In this document: positions 4,607 through 7,130 of the stretch, one piece after another | Layout: each line of letters begins with the position of its first letter | How positions within the stretch are numbered: the stretch's first letter is position 1 | NCBI GenBank assembly: GCA_029776465.1 | Contig: JAKOTC010000144.1 | Coordinates: 1-7,130, forward strand | Direction of reading: 5' to 3' | DNA length: 7,130 nt | Origin: Bacillota bacterium | GTDB lineage: Bacteria; Bacillota; Clostridia; Oscillospirales; JAKOTC01 | Made by a program: the position numbers and the translations under genes | The notes under the pieces: generated by a model | Told to the model about the DNA's origin: nothing | Databases searched by the model: none | What the model saw: only the letters and a program-made list of their open reading frames with translations

Positions 4607-5620
4607 TTAAATAAGAATATGTATCGAATCCTTCTGCGAACTGTCTTCTTCCGCAATAAAGGCATTTTGAATCAGGTTTATTTCGTTCTCTTCTCCGGAA
4701 ACCTCCACCACATCAAATCGCGGCTGAAGATCGGTGGGATTTTCCGAAAGCCACTGAGCTGCGGCTTGGAGAATCTTTTTCTGCTTGGTCTTGTCAACCC
4801 AGGCGGCAGGGCGGTCAATGCTCCCCAAGCCCCGCTGTTTTACTTCCACGAAGGCAATATATGCCCCGTTGGCGGCAATGATGTCAATTTCCCCACAGGG
4901 ATAACGGGCATTTCTCGCCAGAATTCGGTATCCATGCTCCGTCAGCCATCGGGTAGCGGCATCCTCTCCCTGCTGCCCCTGGTTCGGCGCCGGCCGGAGG
5001 CTGAGGTTTTTCAAAAAGCTTTTTCTATGTATGGGACAGGGCCCCAGTTCGGCAAGCCGCTGATAGTGCAGCGCCGTACCGTATCCTTTATGCTGGGAAA
5101 ATTCATATCCGGGATAGAGCTTATCCTGTTCGACCATATAGCGGTCCCGGCTCACCTTGGCCAAAATCGAAGCGGCGGCAATCGCAGCCGAGCGCCCGTC
5201 CCCCTTGACCTCACAGCGGCAAAGCCCCGGAATCAAAGGATGGCGGTTTCCGTCCACCAGGTAAATATCGGGCTTTACGGTCAACTGGCCGGCTGCCCGC
5301 CGCATGGCCAGAAAGGTGGCCTGAAGGATGTTCAGCTCATCAATCTCCTTCTCGTCCGCCCAGCCTATGCCGTAATCCACCGCGGTTTCAAGGATCCGGT
5401 CATAAAGCTCCTCCCGTTTTTTCTCGGTCAGCTGCTTGGAATCATTCAGCGCTTCAATCAGCGGGCATTCGGGCAGAATCACCGCCGCGGCATACACCCG
5501 GCCCACCAAGGGACCCCGCCCGGCCTCATCCACACCGCAGAGAACGGGATACCCTTCCGCCTTGACCTGATTATCATAATCGTATAAGTTGACTTTAGGC
5601 TTTGCGTTTCTCATTTCCAT
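4607..5620 (-). CDS. rnhB: Ribonuclease HII fused to a YraN/UPF0102 nuclease-like domain, 337 aa
   Basis: Residues 1-206 form a complete RNase HII, which cuts RNA in RNA-DNA hybrids and at single ribonucleotides in DNA. Catalytic residues are D31 and E32 (GVDEAGRG), D123 (LVDGN) and D141 (VKGDGR); NDSKQLTEKKR, ASILAKVSRDR and HKGYGT are also present. Residues about 213-337 form a UPF0102/YraN domain of the restriction-endonuclease-like fold, with NQGQQGEDAATRWL, GYRILARN, GEIDII (E244, D246) and FVEVKQR (E259, K261). The usual RNase HII length is about 200-260 residues and YraN is about 120. In many Firmicutes the two are adjacent separate genes. The linker (SLRPAP) contains no stop and no ribosome binding site. 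The ATG at 5620 is chosen over the TTG at 5623; the binding site (TGAGA) is weak. It starts 19 nt after the rbgA stop, which suggests translational coupling. Confidence 0.95.
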   Translation of the reverse strand: MEMRNAKPKVNLYDYDNQVKAEGYPVLCGVDEAGRGPLVGRVYAAAVILPECPLIEALNDSKQLTEKKREELYDRILETAVDYGIGWADEKEIDELNILQATFLAMRRAAGQLTVKPDIYLVDGNRHPLIPGLCRCEVKGDGRSAAIAAASILAKVSRDRYMVEQDKLYPGYEFSQHKGYGTALHYQRLAELGPCPIHRKSFLKNLSLRPAPNQGQQGEDAATRWLTEHGYRILARNARYPCGEIDIIAANGAYIAFVEVKQRGLGSIDRPAAWVDKTKQKKILQAAAQWLSENPTDLQPRFDVVEVSGEENEINLIQNAFIAEEDSSQKDSIHILI

Positions 5621-5639
5621 CAAAATCTCATTTTAAACT

Positions 5640-6536
5640 CTAGTCCAGGGGCAGTTCAAAGGTAATCCGCCCCAGCTTGCCCGCCCGCAATTCGTCCAGC
5701 AGCATTATGGCGCAGCGGTCCAGATCGGGTTCCCCGCCGCTGATCAGCATTCCCCGCTTCTTTGCAATCCGTCCCAGCAGATCAATGGGCTGTTCGCCCT
5801 CGATCAGTTCGATTTTATAACGCTCGGTCAGGGCCTGAGGCCGATTGTCTACAAAAAATTCGCAAAGCCGAAGCGCCAGTGCGGTGATATCCAGCACCTG
5901 ATCCTTCACTGCGCCGGTAAAAGCCAGCCGTTCAGCCACTGTCGGATCTCCCAGCTTGGGCCAAAGGATACCGGGGGTATCCATCAGCTCAATCCCCTCG
6001 GACACGGTAAACCATTGTTTTCCCCGAGTAACGCCGGGCCGGTCTTCCACCTTGGCTTTTTTTCCACCCGCCAGCCGGTTGATAAAAGAGGATTTTCCCA
6101 CGTTGGGAATCCCGCAAACCATCAGCCGGATCTGGGTGGCCATTCCCCTGGCGGCATTTCGCTGAATTTTATCCGCCAGCAGAACCTTCGCCGCCGAAGC
6201 AAAAGCGCCGGTTATGTTTCCGGTTTTGGAATTGGCGATTAAAACGGCATATCCCCGCCGGCGAAAATGCTCGGCCCATTTTCGGGTCGCCTCTTCCTCC
6301 GCCAGATCGGCTTTATTTAAAACAATCATCCGGGGTTTATCCTTGGTCAGCCAGTCCATATCCGGATTGGCGCTGGAGGCCGGAACCCGGGCATCCAAAA
6401 TTTCCACCACACCGTCCACGCTTTTGATGCTGGCCTCAATTTCCCGCCGGGTTCGGGTCATATGTCCCGGAAACCAATGTATCGTTTGGTCGGCTTTTCC
6501 CTCATGCCGGTTCTTTTCCGATCCTTTTCTCTCCAT
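5640..6536 (-). CDS. rbgA: Ribosome biogenesis GTPase RbgA (YlqF)
   Basis: RbgA is a circularly permuted GTPase that helps late maturation of the 50S ribosomal subunit. The permuted motif order is visible: G4 NKAD (74-77), G5 ANSK (101-104), G1 GIPNVGKSS (142-150), G2 with T170 in PGVTR, and G3 DTPG (186-189). IHWFPGHM (19-26) is the family's N-terminal signature, and the C-terminal helical ANTAR-like region follows G3. The total of 298 residues is slightly longer than usual because about 17 charged residues precede IHWFPGHM. The only supported start is the ATG at 6536, with GGAGG 4 nt upstream, a short spacing; no other in-frame start lies between it and the signature. The lepB-rbgA-rnhB order is conserved in Firmicutes and supports the assignment. 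Confidence 0.96.
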   Translation of the reverse strand: MERKGSEKNRHEGKADQTIHWFPGHMTRTRREIEASIKSVDGVVEILDARVPASSANPDMDWLTKDKPRMIVLNKADLAEEEATRKWAEHFRRRGYAVLIANSKTGNITGAFASAAKVLLADKIQRNAARGMATQIRLMVCGIPNVGKSSFINRLAGGKKAKVEDRPGVTRGKQWFTVSEGIELMDTPGILWPKLGDPTVAERLAFTGAVKDQVLDITALALRLCEFFVDNRPQALTERYKIELIEGEQPIDLLGRIAKKRGMLISGGEPDLDRCAIMLLDELRAGKLGRITFELPLD

Positions 6537-6599
6537 AAAACCTCCGCACTTTCTGCTATGAACAGATTTTCCGCAGTCTCTTCCGTCAAACAGCCTGTC

Positions 6600-7130
6600 C
6601 TAAAAGACCCGGAACTGATCAACCGGGTAAAAACGCAGATTAACCTTGCCGATGATGGTGTCCCGGTCAATCAGACCCACTTCCTGATACCGGCTATCCT
6701 CAGAATTGTTACGGTTATCCCCCATCACAAAGACCATTCCTTCGGGAACTGTCAGGGGCAGCTTGGTCAGGGGAAGATTCCCTGCGGGATAAGTCATCCT
6801 TTCCTTGATATAAGGCTCCTCAATGGGCTGGTCATTGATATAGACCACACCCGAATCGTAATCAATATCAATTTTGTCCCCGGCAACGGCAATCACCCGT
6901 TTAATCAGCGGCTTTCCCAGGTTGCCCGAATAAAGGGCGATCACCTGCCCGCGCTGGAGATTGAAGAAATTGCTGACAATCACCTTATCCTGATCAGAAA
7001 AAGTGTTGTTCATGGAATGGCCTTCAACGGTTGCCTGCCGTCCCAGAAATACAAAGATCAACACAATGACAATTAAGGCCGAGGCAACCGACTCGACCCA
7101 TTCGATTGCGGCATCCAGCGAGCTTCTGCC
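6600..7130 (-). CDS. lepB: Signal peptidase I (5' end outside window)
   Basis: This membrane-anchored serine protease removes signal peptides from exported proteins on the outer face of the membrane. The frame is open to the right edge, so 176 C-terminal residues are visible and the extreme N terminus is missing. In order (fragment numbering) there is a transmembrane segment, VASALIVIVLIFVFLG (about 15-30), then VEGHSM with the nucleophile S39, then KPLIKRVIAVAGD with the general base Lys at about 77, and finally GDNRNNSEDSR (about 137-147). These are boxes B, D and E of the P-type Ser/Lys signal peptidases. An internal GTG at 7064 lies inside the transmembrane segment and is not a sensible start. 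The gene is followed after 63 nt by rbgA, the usual Firmicutes neighbour, and is probably co-transcribed with it. Confidence 0.95.
   Translation of the reverse strand, partial: GRSSLDAAIEWVESVASALIVIVLIFVFLGRQATVEGHSMNNTFSDQDKVIVSNFFNLQRGQVIALYSGNLGKPLIKRVIAVAGDKIDIDYDSGVVYINDQPIEEPYIKERMTYPAGNLPLTKLPLTVPEGMVFVMGDNRNNSEDSRYQEVGLIDRDTIIGKVNLRFYPVDQFRVF

Noticed and set aside
4619..5587. 322-codon open frame on the plus strand
   Set aside because: It is antisense to the RNase HII-YraN gene, has no recognisable domain, and the opposite strand carries all catalytic motifs in frame.
6462..7076. 204-codon open frame on the plus strand
   Set aside because: It is antisense to lepB and the start of rbgA, both of which are strongly supported.

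Overview
The window looks like chromosomal DNA of a low-to-medium GC Clostridia member, most likely an Oscillospirales/Ruminococcaceae-type anaerobe. Three things suggest this: the order lepB-rbgA-rnhB-yraN, which is a Firmicutes housekeeping arrangement; a DUF1540-type small cysteine protein; and strong purine-rich Shine-Dalgarno sites. The placement is an inference from gene content, not from a search. I see no mobile element, CRISPR array, tRNA or rRNA.

Layout. The left edge holds the first 68 codons of a minus-strand protein that resembles the N terminus of very large GH94/cyclic beta-glucan synthase-like proteins. Divergent from it, a consensus-like promoter (361-388) and a structured leader precede a plus-strand ComFB-family protein (461-721). 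Two sequence-related terminator hairpins (740-820) separate it from a convergent minus-strand metallophosphoesterase (862-1545). A divergent promoter region (1546-1673) with two dyads leads to a 56-residue DUF1540 protein (1674-1844) and its terminator. Threonine synthase thrC (1933-3417, minus) has its own 212-bp upstream region. That region holds a perfect TATAAT box and two inverted repeats of identical 7-8-7 geometry.

The right half is a minus-strand housekeeping run. It reads, in transcription order, signal peptidase I (lepB, cut by the right edge), the ribosome assembly GTPase rbgA, a single-frame fusion of RNase HII with a YraN/UPF0102 nuclease-like domain, and an M19 membrane-dipeptidase-like enzyme. 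Gaps are 63, 19 and 53 nt, and I see no convincing terminator inside the run, so co-transcription is likely. It links protein export, 50S subunit maturation, ribonucleotide removal from DNA and dipeptide hydrolysis.

Most of the window is ordinary core genome. The points worth a second look are the rnhB-yraN fusion, the paired operator-like repeats upstream of thrC, the possible Shine-Dalgarno-sequestering leader in front of the ComFB gene, and a perfect 22-bp stem-loop at the predicted mRNA 5' end of the DUF1540 gene. I found no clear evidence of a wholly new multi-gene system.
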